Made by a program: the position numbers and the translations under genes. Of a stretch of DNA of 44,700 nucleotides, positions 15,871-23,339 are shown one piece after another (position 1 is the stretch's first letter; each line of letters begins with the position of its first letter). The stretch comes from JARRQJ01 sp037381915 (GTDB taxonomy: Bacteria > Pseudomonadota > Gammaproteobacteria > DRLM01): contig JARRQJ010000014.1 of NCBI GenBank assembly GCA_037381915.1, positions 1 to 44,700 of the forward strand. Direction: 5' to 3'. The notes under the pieces are model-generated. The model did no database searches and had not been told where the DNA came from. It worked only from the letters and a program-made list of their open reading frames with translations.

Positions 15871-17106
15871 TCATGGAGATAATCGATGTCCATCGTCGCG
15901 TCTTAAGCGGAACAGGCCGTTGACCCCGCTGTCGCTGGTAAAATACAGGGCGCCGTCCGGCCCGATGGCCACTCCCACCGGCCGCGCCCACCGCGTGCCG
16001 TCCGCCAATTGGAAACCGCTGATCAGATCGTCGACACGCTGCGCGCGATCACCCTCAAAGCGCACCGTGACGATCTTCGGCGGCCGCCGGCTCGCCCTGT
16101 TTCCGAAAAATCCGCCGCTGGGGCGGGTCGCCCAGGAACCGTGCAAGGCCACAATGGCATCCTGTTCCAGCGCCATGTCCAAGGCCCCCACCGGAACAAA
16201 GGTCACGCCCAAGGGCGCGTTGCGGGCGGGGAAGGTGGCCTCCGGCAACGTCACCTCCGCCGCAGGGCGGGGCGGCGCGCCCTTTATACAGCTATCCCGC
16301 CGGATGCGATGGCCGTCGTATTGAAACCACGGCATGCCGTGAAATGAGCCGGGGTCGATGCGGCTGAAATATTCGGGCGGCAGATCAAAGCCCCAATGAT
16401 CCGGGCCGTTATTGCTGGCATAGAGGACGCCGGTCTTAGGCCGCCAGGCGAAACCCACGGGATTACGGAGCCCCGCCGCGTATGGCCGCCAGCGGGCCTT
16501 CCCGCCTTCTTCCTCCAGCACCAGGATCCCACCGCGGCGATCATCGAAGGGATAAGCGTCATCCAGATACTGGTCACTGCAGTTGTGGCTGATGCCCAGA
16601 CTCAAGTACACGCGGCCATCCGGCCCGACCGCCACGGTGCGACTGCTGTGCCCGCCCCCGCCGGGCAGCGCGGCCACTATCGTCACCGCCTTGGGGTTAA
16701 TCCGCTTCTGTCCGGGATGATAGGGGGCGCGATACAAGCCGTCGGTGCGCGCGATGAGTATCTCGTTTTTGCGAAACGCCACACTGTGAGGATAGTCGTC
16801 CAGTGTCACCAACACCTCCGGCGAGGTATAGGGCGGCGGCAGGCGATAGACCCGGCCCGACTTGGAACCTATGAACAGATCGCCGTTGGCGGAAAACGTC
16901 AACAAGCGCGGAGCATCCAGTGCCGCAGTCAACAACTCCAACTTGAATCCGTTCGGCACCTCCACACTACGGCGCTCACCGTCAAGATCCAGTTGCTGCT
17001 CATGATAGGCCAGCGGCACGGGAGAGGCCCGCGCCACCACGACCTGGCAGTTCATCGCAACCGCAAGAATCAGCCCCATCACGACAGTCATCGGTGATAC
17101 TCGCAT
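15871..17106 (-). CDS. Exported sorbosone-dehydrogenase-type beta-propeller protein
   Basis: Predicted periplasmic six-bladed propeller of the PQQ-dependent sugar (soluble glucose/sorbosone) dehydrogenase superfamily, 411 residues. A signal peptide is visible at the N-terminus (MTVVMGLILAVAMNCQVVVARAS). Propeller motifs include the PHSVAFRKNEILIA blade, the GGGGHSSRTVAVGPDGRVYLSLG stretch with the conserved His-Ser-x-Arg, RNPVGFAWRPKTG, NNGPDHWG and RPVGVAIGPDGALYFT. The ATG at 17106 is chosen because GGAGGT stands just before it; in-frame sequence to 17157 lacks a better start. No covalent haem motif (CxxCH) is present. PQQ binding and a sugar substrate follow from the family only; no pqq gene is in the window. 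Confidence 0.85.
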   Translation of the reverse strand: MRVSPMTVVMGLILAVAMNCQVVVARASPVPLAYHEQQLDLDGERRSVEVPNGFKLELLTAALDAPRLLTFSANGDLFIGSKSGRVYRLPPPYTSPEVLVTLDDYPHSVAFRKNEILIARTDGLYRAPYHPGQKRINPKAVTIVAALPGGGGHSSRTVAVGPDGRVYLSLGISHNCSDQYLDDAYPFDDRRGGILVLEEEGGKARWRPYAAGLRNPVGFAWRPKTGVLYASNNGPDHWGFDLPPEYFSRIDPGSFHGMPWFQYDGHRIRRDSCIKGAPPRPAAEVTLPEATFPARNAPLGVTFVPVGALDMALEQDAIVALHGSWATRPSGGFFGNRASRRPPKIVTVRFEGDRAQRVDDLISGFQLADGTRWARPVGVAIGPDGALYFTSDSGVNGLFRLRRDDGHRLSP

Positions 17107-17193
17107 GTGCCTACCTCCATGTTTGAAGGAAACGCCTTCCTTGCCGGGGCCGGCCAATGCGACCTCTCCGGCATATACCCCGGTGGCGGCCGA

Positions 17194-18408
17194 CTAGCCG
17201 GGGCGGCTATCCACGCGCGCATGGATCAGGATGGGCGTGAACACGAGCATGAACAACACGAATCCCGCGATCCATAAGGCGCCGGCGGCGCTGATCACCG
17301 CCTTAGTGTAATGCAGCGTCAACATCGGACCCACGACCCGCACCGCGGCGGCGAGGTTCACCAGGACAAAGGCCAAGGCCACCAGTGGCGGCGCTCGCAA
17401 TGGCCGGCCGGTATGACCCAGGGCCACCCGCGCCATCATCCCCAAGGTCAATACCCCGATGCCTCCCGCCATGAGGGCATGAAACGCGAGCATGTTGGAA
17501 ATCATCCCGCTGTAGGCAACGGCCAGCAAGGCAAAACCCGCCACCAGCCAGGCATAACCTACTAACAATACCCATAACAACGGTCGCGCCAAAACCGCCC
17601 ACCTTAGCCAGGTACCCAAGCGCCAGGCATGCACCACCGCCGCCAACACCGCGCACACCACCACCACCTGGGCGAAAGGCGAAAACAAATCGGTCAAGCC
17701 CAGCAAGACGATCGATACGACGCTCATGGATTCAATTCGCGGTCGGGGCCTGATCTTCACCCCGGGAAGCGCATTTTCAATGAATGACGGAATCACCCGC
17801 CCGGCGATGACGGTGATCAGCAACACCAGGGTGTACACGGCTAGCACCACGCCGAGACGGGCACTGTCCATGGCATATCCCAACCACTCGCTGTGCACCA
17901 GGACGTTGGCCAGCATCAATACCAGCAACAGCGCCGGGATGAACAAATCCCCCCTTTGTCCCGCGTGTATCAGGGGAATCGCCACTACCGCGGCCAGCAG
18001 GGGTAAAAAGGCCAGATCAACCACGGCCACGATCCAGGGCGGGACGCCCGCAAACAACGGCAGGATCCGCCCCGCCAGCCACAACAGGGTCAATGCCGCC
18101 AAGGGAAGCCCGCGCGCGATATCCCTATTCGTCCAAGTGCGCACCGCCGTCAGCAAGAATCCGGCGACTACCGCTACCACGTAACCGAACAACATCTCAT
18201 GCGCATGCCAACCGCTCGATCCGTAATAGGTCAACAGCGGGTCGCGCTTGGTATACCCCAACAACCAGATCGCCATGAGCACCACCGCGGCACCCCCGGC
18301 ACACAGAAAGAAGGGCCGAAAACCCGCGGCCAACAAGGGGGGACCCCCGGGTCCCGGAGCATGCTGCTGGTCTAACGCTGTAGGCTTGATAGCCATCTCC
18401 TTTCTCAA
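17194..18408 (-). CDS. NnrS family haem/copper membrane protein
   Basis: Polytopic inner-membrane protein of 404 residues with about twelve hydrophobic segments, matching NnrS. Family landmarks are the N-terminal GFRPFFLCAGGAA, the WHAHEMLFGYVVAVVAGFLLTA helix with the conserved His pair, and FHALMAGGIGVLTLGMMARVALGHTGR near 310-335. NnrS proteins are linked to tolerance of nitric oxide and nitrosative stress, often near denitrification genes; no nitrite or nitric oxide reductase is present here. The start is uncertain: TTG at 18408 lacks a clear ribosome binding site, whereas the ATG at 18396 has AAGGAG with no spacer. It begins 16 bases after the transporter gene ends, so they form one operon. 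Confidence 0.92.
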   Translation of the reverse strand: MRKEMAIKPTALDQQHAPGPGGPPLLAAGFRPFFLCAGGAAVVLMAIWLLGYTKRDPLLTYYGSSGWHAHEMLFGYVVAVVAGFLLTAVRTWTNRDIARGLPLAALTLLWLAGRILPLFAGVPPWIVAVVDLAFLPLLAAVVAIPLIHAGQRGDLFIPALLLVLMLANVLVHSEWLGYAMDSARLGVVLAVYTLVLLITVIAGRVIPSFIENALPGVKIRPRPRIESMSVVSIVLLGLTDLFSPFAQVVVVCAVLAAVVHAWRLGTWLRWAVLARPLLWVLLVGYAWLVAGFALLAVAYSGMISNMLAFHALMAGGIGVLTLGMMARVALGHTGRPLRAPPLVALAFVLVNLAAAVRVVGPMLTLHYTKAVISAAGALWIAGFVLFMLVFTPILIHARVDSRPG

Positions 18409-18423
18409 GACGGATTCTATTAA

Positions 18424-19872
18424 TCAGGATACGAGGTGCTTATAAGAAACCGTGACGAACAGGGTAATCAACAAGGTCCCGAACAGGTTCATCCGCCACC
18501 CGGCCCGCACCATCTGCGGGATCGTGACCTGGCGGCTGCCGAACACGATGGCATTGGGCGGCGTCGCCACCGGCAGCATGAATGCGAACGATGCCGCCAG
18601 GGCGGCCCCGGTCATGAGCGTCAAGGGCGGAATATCGGTCGCCAGGGCAAAGCCGCCCATGATGGGCAACATCAGTGAGGCCGTCGCGGTGTTAGACGTC
18701 ACCTCGGTGAGAAAGGTCACCAGCAAGACCACGCACAGGGTCATGATCACCACGCCGGCACCGTGCAGAAACGACAGCTGACTGCCCACCCACCCGGTGA
18801 GACCACTGGCACCGAAGCCCCCGGCCAGGGCGAACCCGCCACCGAACAGAATGATGATATCCCAGGGAATCCGCACCGCGGTGTGCCAATCCAGCAGAAA
18901 TTCGCCCTTGCGCCAATCCGCCGGGATCAAGAACAACAGCAAGGCGCCGGTGATGGCCACGCTGGAATCCGTGACCTCGGCCAGCGCCTGGATATGCAAC
19001 AGCCCGCGAAACAGCCAAGCCGCCACTACCAGCGCGAACACCGCGAGGACCCGGCGCTCCGGCCGGCTCATGGGCCCCAGCGCCGCCAATTGTTCACTGA
19101 CAAGCGCCTTGCCACCCGGCAGTTCGCGCAAGGTGCTGCGAAAGGCGACGTGGGTCAGAAAATACCAGGTAACCAGCAGCATCACCGCCGCCAGGGGCGC
19201 GGCGAACTCCATCCAACGGGCGAAGCCGATTACGATCCCGTAGTGCTTCTCGGCGATGCCGGCAAGAATGGCATTGGGCGGCGTCCCGATCAGCGTTGCC
19301 ACCCCGCCGATGGAGGCCGCATAGGCGATGCCCAGCATCAGGGCGGTGGCGAAATTGGAACGGTCGTCCGGATCCGTCTCGGCCGCGGCGTCTTCAGCCT
19401 CGCTCAATTGATGCAACAAGGCGATGCCGATGGTGACCATCATCATCGCCGCCGCCGTATTGCTGATCCAAAACGACAAGAAGGCGGTTGCCAGCATGAA
19501 ACCCAATACGATGCGCTTGGGCGAGACTCCCACCAGACTGACCGTGCGCAAGGCGATGCGTTTATGCAGCTGCCATTTCTCGATGGCCGCCGCGATCAGA
19601 AAGCCGCCCATGAACAGATAAATCAGGTGATTCGCATAAGGCTCGGTCACTTTGGCGGTGGGCATCACCCCCAGCAAGGGAAACAGGGCGATGGGCAGCA
19701 GGGCCGTGGCCGCCATGGGAATCGCCTCCATGATCCAAAATACCGCCATCAACACCGTCACCGCCGCCACCTTCATGCCCAAGGGCGGCATTGAGGCGGG
19801 GGCCGGGACGACCAGCACCAGGCAAAACAGCAGCGGCCCCAACAAAAGGCCCAGCCATTGCCGTCTGCTCAT
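18424..19872 (-). CDS. SLC13/DASS family sodium:anion symporter
   Basis: Membrane transporter of the divalent anion:Na+ symporter family, which carries dicarboxylates, citrate, sulfate or related anions. It has 482 residues and about eleven to twelve membrane segments. The two repeats each contain the family Ser-Asn-Thr motif: FWISNTAAAMMM in the first half and TEVTSNTATASLMLPIM in the second. IGTPPNAILAG and ATPPNAIVFGS are the matching substrate-site loops. The start at 19872 is preferred because AAGGA lies five bases upstream; the ATG at 19896 adds eight polar residues. It is followed closely by nnrS. The substrate cannot be told from the sequence. Confidence 0.93.
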   Translation of the reverse strand: MSRRQWLGLLLGPLLFCLVLVVPAPASMPPLGMKVAAVTVLMAVFWIMEAIPMAATALLPIALFPLLGVMPTAKVTEPYANHLIYLFMGGFLIAAAIEKWQLHKRIALRTVSLVGVSPKRIVLGFMLATAFLSFWISNTAAAMMMVTIGIALLHQLSEAEDAAAETDPDDRSNFATALMLGIAYAASIGGVATLIGTPPNAILAGIAEKHYGIVIGFARWMEFAAPLAAVMLLVTWYFLTHVAFRSTLRELPGGKALVSEQLAALGPMSRPERRVLAVFALVVAAWLFRGLLHIQALAEVTDSSVAITGALLLFLIPADWRKGEFLLDWHTAVRIPWDIIILFGGGFALAGGFGASGLTGWVGSQLSFLHGAGVVIMTLCVVLLVTFLTEVTSNTATASLMLPIMGGFALATDIPPLTLMTGAALAASFAFMLPVATPPNAIVFGSRQVTIPQMVRAGWRMNLFGTLLITLFVTVSYKHLVS

Positions 19873-19920
19873 CCCCTTCCTTTGGTCCTCTACCATGCTG
19901 TATGGCTTCCCGAACCTTAG

Positions 19921-20520
19921 TCACGTCTCTTGTTTTTGCCAATACAGGATGCGGTTGTTGGCCGGCATGGCAAAATCCCCCCGCATCACCATCCCCGCCC
20001 GCTGCGCCAGACGGTCCACATCCTCGAAGTCGCGGATGCCGCTAAGGGGATCGCGCGCCTTCAACCAGCCGTCAAAACGCTCATTACTCTCACTGGTATA
20101 GGCCTGCCGGTAGTTGAACGGACCATAGAGCAGAAACATACCGCCTGCGGGCAACAAGCCACCCACCCCCGCGAACAGGGCCTCCACTTCAGGCCAATGC
20201 ATGATATGGGCGGTATTGGCCGAAAATACCGCGTCCACCTTCACGGTCGGCCATGGAGTTTGCGTGACATCCAATGACAACGGCGCGGGCGTATTGGCAA
20301 GCCCCGCTTCGGCGCGCCATGCTTTGATTCCCGGGTGATGCTCTTCGCGGTCGCTGGCGTACCACAGCAGGTGCGGCAGGCGCGCGGCGAAGTATACCGC
20401 GTGCTGCCCGGTGCCGCTGCCGATCTCCAACACTCCGCAACGCCCGGCCAGCAAAGGCGCTATCACCTGCAAAATCGGCTCGCAGTTGCGTTCACAGGCT
20501 TCCGAATAGGGTTTTGCCAA
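19921..20520 (-). CDS. DUF938 class I SAM-dependent methyltransferase-like protein
   Basis: Product of 199 residues with a Rossmann-type methyltransferase fold. Motif I (VLEIGSGTGQH, residues 30-40) binds S-adenosylmethionine. Downstream strands include WYASDREEHHPGI, DAVFSANTAHIMHWPEVEALF and MFLLYGPFNYRQAYTSESNERFD, all diagnostic of DUF938. The start is TTG at 20520 with AAGGA five bases upstream. It lies 48 bases before the SLC13 transporter start on the same strand. The methyl acceptor is unknown for this family as far as I know. Confidence 0.92.
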   Translation of the reverse strand: MAKPYSEACERNCEPILQVIAPLLAGRCGVLEIGSGTGQHAVYFAARLPHLLWYASDREEHHPGIKAWRAEAGLANTPAPLSLDVTQTPWPTVKVDAVFSANTAHIMHWPEVEALFAGVGGLLPAGGMFLLYGPFNYRQAYTSESNERFDGWLKARDPLSGIRDFEDVDRLAQRAGMVMRGDFAMPANNRILYWQKQET

Positions 20521-20595
20521 ACCGGATCCTTTGCATTTTTACGCCAATGAAATACACCGCCGGGCCGGCGACTGCGGGCGCGCCCATCCAAACAG

Positions 20596-20979
20596 TCAGG
20601 GATTCAAGGTCAGAATGAAATCCACCAATTCTTCGACATCTTCCTTGACGACGCGCCTGCGCAACGGCGGCATGCCCTCGTCCCCCCGCCAGCCAATCCA
20701 CTTGCCTTTGCTGCCGTTCATGACACTGTCGATCAACAAGGCCCGGGTATCGGCGCGGGGCACCGCCTTATACCGCGCGGCGACGGCCATCCAGGACGGA
20801 CCGATCGAAGCGGTCGTGACGGTGTGACATTCGATACAACCGTTCATTTGCGCCAGCTTGAAGAGCCGCGCGTCCTCGCTCGGGCTCAATGCCGCGGAGG
20901 TCGGCGTCTGCTTGCCGCACCCGGTCAGGAAAGCACAGCCGGCCGTGAACACTATGCCGATGATAACAATGGGCCTCAT
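20596..20979 (-). CDS. Lipoprotein class I cytochrome c
   Basis: Monohaem c-type cytochrome of 127 residues. The N-terminus is a lipoprotein signal with lipobox L-T-G-C (C21), so the protein should be anchored to a membrane on the periplasmic side. The haem attachment motif is C48-I-E-C51-H52 and the likely sixth ligand is M103 in GMPP; the C-terminal helix VEELVDFILTL is typical. The layout suggests a c5/c551-like electron carrier. The ATG at 20979 is chosen because it begins the signal sequence; 60 further open codons upstream are unconserved and cover the intergenic region. Redox partners are not evident, although the cytochrome lies among respiratory or stress genes (NnrS). Confidence 0.9.
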   Translation of the reverse strand: MRPIVIIGIVFTAGCAFLTGCGKQTPTSAALSPSEDARLFKLAQMNGCIECHTVTTASIGPSWMAVAARYKAVPRADTRALLIDSVMNGSKGKWIGWRGDEGMPPLRRRVVKEDVEELVDFILTLNP

Positions 20980-21099
20980 AGACCAATATTTTCCCCACCC
21001 ACCGATATAAACCCGCGTGTCAGCCATTACGGCCATCGCCGTGCAATCGTTTCGGCGCGGAAAATATACCGGATAGATGCCGCTGCGGCGAGTGGTCCG

Positions 21100-21116
21100 C
21101 GCACTATGATAGTACA
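21100..21116 (+). promoter_or_regulatory. Weak NtrC-like site
   Basis: CGCACTATGATAGTACA matches the classical enteric glnA NtrC site TGCACTATATTGGTGCA at 12 of 17 positions by my alignment and has a perfect ACTAT-G-ATAGT core. It lies about 120 bp upstream of the sigma-54-type promoter at 21236, a suitable distance for an enhancer. The match is partial, so this is tentative. Confidence 0.35.
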
Positions 21117-21235
21117 AACCTCCCGAGAAAACTGCATATTCAGTGCGCGATATTACCATGCCACCTCCGCCCTGAAACGATCTATGTAATTAAAGTTCAT
21201 AATGTTTTTCATGCTTAACTCATGAAGTCAGCTCA

Positions 21236-21251
21236 TGGCATCAGGCTTGCA
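21236..21251 (+). promoter_or_regulatory. Sigma-54 (RpoN) promoter candidate
   Basis: TGGCATCAGGCTTGCA compares with the consensus TGGCACG-N4-TTGCW. The invariant GG and GC doublets are present at exactly the right spacing, and only two of the weaker positions differ. Transcription would begin about 11-12 bases downstream of the GC doublet, giving a leader of roughly 28 bases to the ATG at 21290. Confidence 0.65.
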
Positions 21252-21289
21252 CACGATATCGCCGTCAGCGACATGCGGAGGACCTAGCC

Positions 21290-21526
21290 ATGTATCAGCA
21301 GATCGTGATCGTAGATGACGCCAGTGAACGCACCACCCTCCTCGCCCAAGCATTGCGTGACAGCGGTTACGGTGTATTGACCCTGCACGTCGAGAATGAG
21401 GCGGAGCTGCACGAAGGCTTGAGCAGGATCAAGCCTGATTTCCTGGTGATCGGCGACGAAGTCGTCATAGACTTAAAAGCTGACGACGGCACGAACATGT
21501 TGCGGGAAATCAGCATAGCCTGCTGA
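21290..21526 (+). CDS. Short receiver-like protein, possibly a truncated NasT/AmiR-type regulator
   Basis: Open frame of 78 residues whose first 60 resemble the start of a response-regulator receiver domain: hydrophobic strand IVIVDD (acidic pair D9-D10), helix ERTTLLAQALRDSGYGV, then PDFLVIGDE. At the usual phosphoacceptor position there is Gly, with Asp one residue later. The conserved Thr/Lys half of the fold and any ANTAR RNA-binding domain are missing, because the frame stops after MLREISIAC. GGAGG lies eight bases before the ATG and a sigma-54-type promoter precedes it, so expression is plausible. No ANTAR remnant is seen in the next 300 bases in any frame. It could be a relic of a NasT-like antiterminator or a functional mini-receiver. 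Confidence 0.55.
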   Translation: MYQQIVIVDDASERTTLLAQALRDSGYGVLTLHVENEAELHEGLSRIKPDFLVIGDEVVIDLKADDGTNMLREISIAC

Positions 21527-21665
21527 GCGTATTTCGATCCTTGATCGCCCCGCGCAGGGCGCGGCTAATGTCCGACACAGCTCCGGGGAACGGTGTCCGC
21601 ACGCGATGGCGGGCCCGGCAGGCACCACCACGCATCTGCAGGTTATCGCCAAGCCTTTAAAGCAA

Positions 21666-21682
21666 CGCATCGGCATGGTGCA
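21666..21682 (+). promoter_or_regulatory. NtrC enhancer site 1 (candidate)
   Basis: CGCATCGGCATGGTGCA keeps the right half GGTGCA perfectly and a degenerate left half; by my alignment it matches 13 of 17 positions of the TGCACCAACATGGTGCA-type site. Its centre is about 41 bp (four helical turns) from site 2, placing both on the same DNA face. Confidence 0.6.
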
Positions 21683-21706
21683 ATCCATATATGCCGGGAA
21701 AGGTCC

Positions 21707-21723
21707 TGCACCAACACGGCGCA
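21707..21723 (+). promoter_or_regulatory. NtrC enhancer site 2 (candidate)
   Basis: TGCACCAACACGGCGCA has the left half TGCACC intact and differs from the enteric glnA NtrC site (TGCACCAACATGGTGCT) at only three bases. It lies about 115 bp upstream of the sigma-54 promoter core, a normal enhancer distance. Confidence 0.68.
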
Positions 21724-21832
21724 ACTGCCAGCAAGGCCCGTTGTGCGCCCCTGGTATAAGCGCCTAGTCACGTGCTCGGCCTGCTTAGACATCAAAGGGA
21801 TCTTCCAAACAGCCAACCACATGGTTAAGCTT

Positions 21833-21848
21833 TGGCACGGAGGCTGCT
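21833..21848 (+). promoter_or_regulatory. Sigma-54 (RpoN) promoter of the ATP-grasp/alpha-E/transglutaminase operon
   Basis: TGGCACGGAGGCTGCT fits TGGCACG-N4-TTGCW with one mismatch (C for T at the first base of TTGC); the -24 GG and -12 GC doublets have exact spacing. The expected start of transcription, near 21859, leaves a leader of about 29 bases to the ATG at 21888. No sigma-70 promoter of comparable quality is seen in this gap. Confidence 0.72.
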
Positions 21849-21887
21849 TCCATAGCGGGAGACAATGCAGCGCCGAGCGATGAACCC

Positions 21888-23339
21888 ATGACCAAAGAAT
21901 GGACCGATTACCACGCCAGCGGTTTTTATGACGAGATGATCGATGCGCCGGGGCGGCCGCGCGCTCTGGCGCAGGGCATGGTCAAGCACCTGCAGGAACT
22001 CAGCGGCGACGAGATCCGCGCCCGCCAGCAGGCGGCCGAAGCCGCCATTCTCAAAATGGGCATCAGCTTCACCGTCTACAGCGAAGGTGGCAACATCGAC
22101 CGCGCCTGGCCCTTCGACATCATCCCGCGCATCATCTCCGCCAGAGAGTGGGCGCGTACCGAGGCGGGGCTGCGCCAGCGCCTGCATGCCCTCAATCTAT
22201 TCATCAGTGACCTCTACGGCGAGCAACGCATTGTCCGCGACCGCTTGTTTCCGGCAGAGCTGTTGGCCAATTCGAAAAACTTTCGTCCCGAGTGCATGGG
22301 GATACGACCGCGTCACGGGGTATGGGCCCATATCTGCGGCAGCGACTTGATACGCGACAACCATGGCGACTTTTATGTGCTCGAAGACAATCTGCGCGTC
22401 CCCTCGGGTGTCTCCTATATGCTGGAAAACCGGGTTCTCACCAAGCAGGTTTTTGGCGAGCTGTTCACGGACTACAGTATTCAACCGCTGGCGGATTACC
22501 CCAATCACCTGTTCGACATGCTGGCATCGGTAGCGCCGAGTCTCGACATGTTTCCCGAAGTCGTGGTAATGACGCCGGGCATCTACAACTCCGCCTATTT
22601 CGAGCATTCCTTCCTGGCACAGCAGATGGGCGTGGAACTGGTGGAGGGCTCGGATCTGGTGGTGGGCGACGACGACCGTGTATATATGAGCACCATCGAC
22701 GGCCTGCAGCGGGTTGATGTCATCTACCGCCGCATCGATGATCTGTTTCTCGACCCCGAGGTCTTCAATAAGGACTCGGCCCTGGGGGTGCCGGGCCTGA
22801 TGCGCGCCTGGCGCAAGGGCAACGTCGGCCTGGTGAACGCCCCCGGCGCGGGGGTGGCGGACGACAAGGTCGTCTACGCCTTCGTCCCCAAGATCATCAA
22901 GTATTATCTGGACGAAGAACCGATCCTCCCCAACGTGCCCACCTATATGTGTCTCGACGACGGAGAACGCGACTACGTACTCAACAACCTCCACAAACTG
23001 GTGGTCAAACCCGCCAACGAATCCGGCGGCTACGGTATGCTCATCGGCCCCACCGCCGGCAAGCGCGAACTTGAAGAATTCGCACGGCGCATCAAAGCCG
23101 ACCCGCGCAATTATATCGCACAACCCCTGCTCAAACTCTCCACCGTGCCGACCATGTGCGGTGACCGTATCGAACCGCGCCACGTCGATCTGCGTCCCTT
23201 CATACTCCAGGGAGAAAAGATGTACGTGACTCCGGGCGGTCTCACCCGCGTGGCCTTGCGCAAGGGCTCGACGGTAGTGAACTCCTCGCAGGGCGGCGGC
23301 AGCAAGGATACCTGGATCGTCAACACCGAGGCGGCATAA
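21888..23339 (+). CDS. Circularly permuted ATP-grasp protein (COG2308)
   Basis: Predicted ATP-dependent carboxylate-amine/thiol ligase of the circularly permuted ATP-grasp family, 483 residues, thought to form amide bonds to an unknown peptide or amino-acid acceptor. Conserved blocks are YVLEDNLRVPSGVSYMLENR region (about 163-182), TPGIYNSAYFEHSFLAQQ (about 228-245), VDVIYRRIDD (about 280), NAPGAGVADDK (about 318), the nucleotide-binding LVVKPANESGGYGMLIGP (about 370-387) and the C-terminal VTPGGLTRVA and GGGSKDTWIV. The catalytic and ATP-binding residues all look intact. It is the first gene after the sigma-54 promoter, and its stop abuts the alpha-E start (TAA-ATG), so the two products probably work together. 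Substrate and product are unknown. Confidence 0.93.
   Translation: MTKEWTDYHASGFYDEMIDAPGRPRALAQGMVKHLQELSGDEIRARQQAAEAAILKMGISFTVYSEGGNIDRAWPFDIIPRIISAREWARTEAGLRQRLHALNLFISDLYGEQRIVRDRLFPAELLANSKNFRPECMGIRPRHGVWAHICGSDLIRDNHGDFYVLEDNLRVPSGVSYMLENRVLTKQVFGELFTDYSIQPLADYPNHLFDMLASVAPSLDMFPEVVVMTPGIYNSAYFEHSFLAQQMGVELVEGSDLVVGDDDRVYMSTIDGLQRVDVIYRRIDDLFLDPEVFNKDSALGVPGLMRAWRKGNVGLVNAPGAGVADDKVVYAFVPKIIKYYLDEEPILPNVPTYMCLDDGERDYVLNNLHKLVVKPANESGGYGMLIGPTAGKRELEEFARRIKADPRNYIAQPLLKLSTVPTMCGDRIEPRHVDLRPFILQGEKMYVTPGGLTRVALRKGSTVVNSSQGGGSKDTWIVNTEAA

Larger units (their letters stand above)
20980..21289. other. 310-bp divergent intergenic region with sigma-54 elements
   Basis: Region between the cytochrome gene (-) and the small receiver-like gene (+). 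The half next to the receiver gene holds a sigma-54-type promoter (21236-21251) and, further up, a palindrome resembling an NtrC site (21100-21116). I see no gene or structured RNA here. The stretch 21180-21235 is AT-rich with two copies of an ACTCATG/GCTCATG motif. Confidence 0.5.
21527..21887 (+). promoter_or_regulatory. 361-bp regulatory region of the ATP-grasp/alpha-E operon
   Basis: No convincing gene is seen. It contains, in order, two NtrC-type dyads (21666-21682 and 21707-21723), about 110 bp of spacer and a sigma-54 promoter (21833-21848). The arrangement is that of a classical NtrC-activated promoter with distant paired enhancers. Confidence 0.7.

Noticed and set aside
18763..19794. 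Open frame of 343 codons on the plus strand
   Set aside because: Antisense to the SLC13 transporter; its translation is Gln/Gly/Arg/His-rich with no recognisable motif.
21527..21887. ANTAR domain remnant after the short receiver gene
   Set aside because: None of the three forward frames showed ANTAR-like helices; the region is better explained as NtrC/sigma-54 regulatory DNA.
22197..23183. Open frame of 328 codons on the minus strand
   Set aside because: Antisense to the first ATP-grasp gene, whose motifs are clear; composition is that of a shadow frame.
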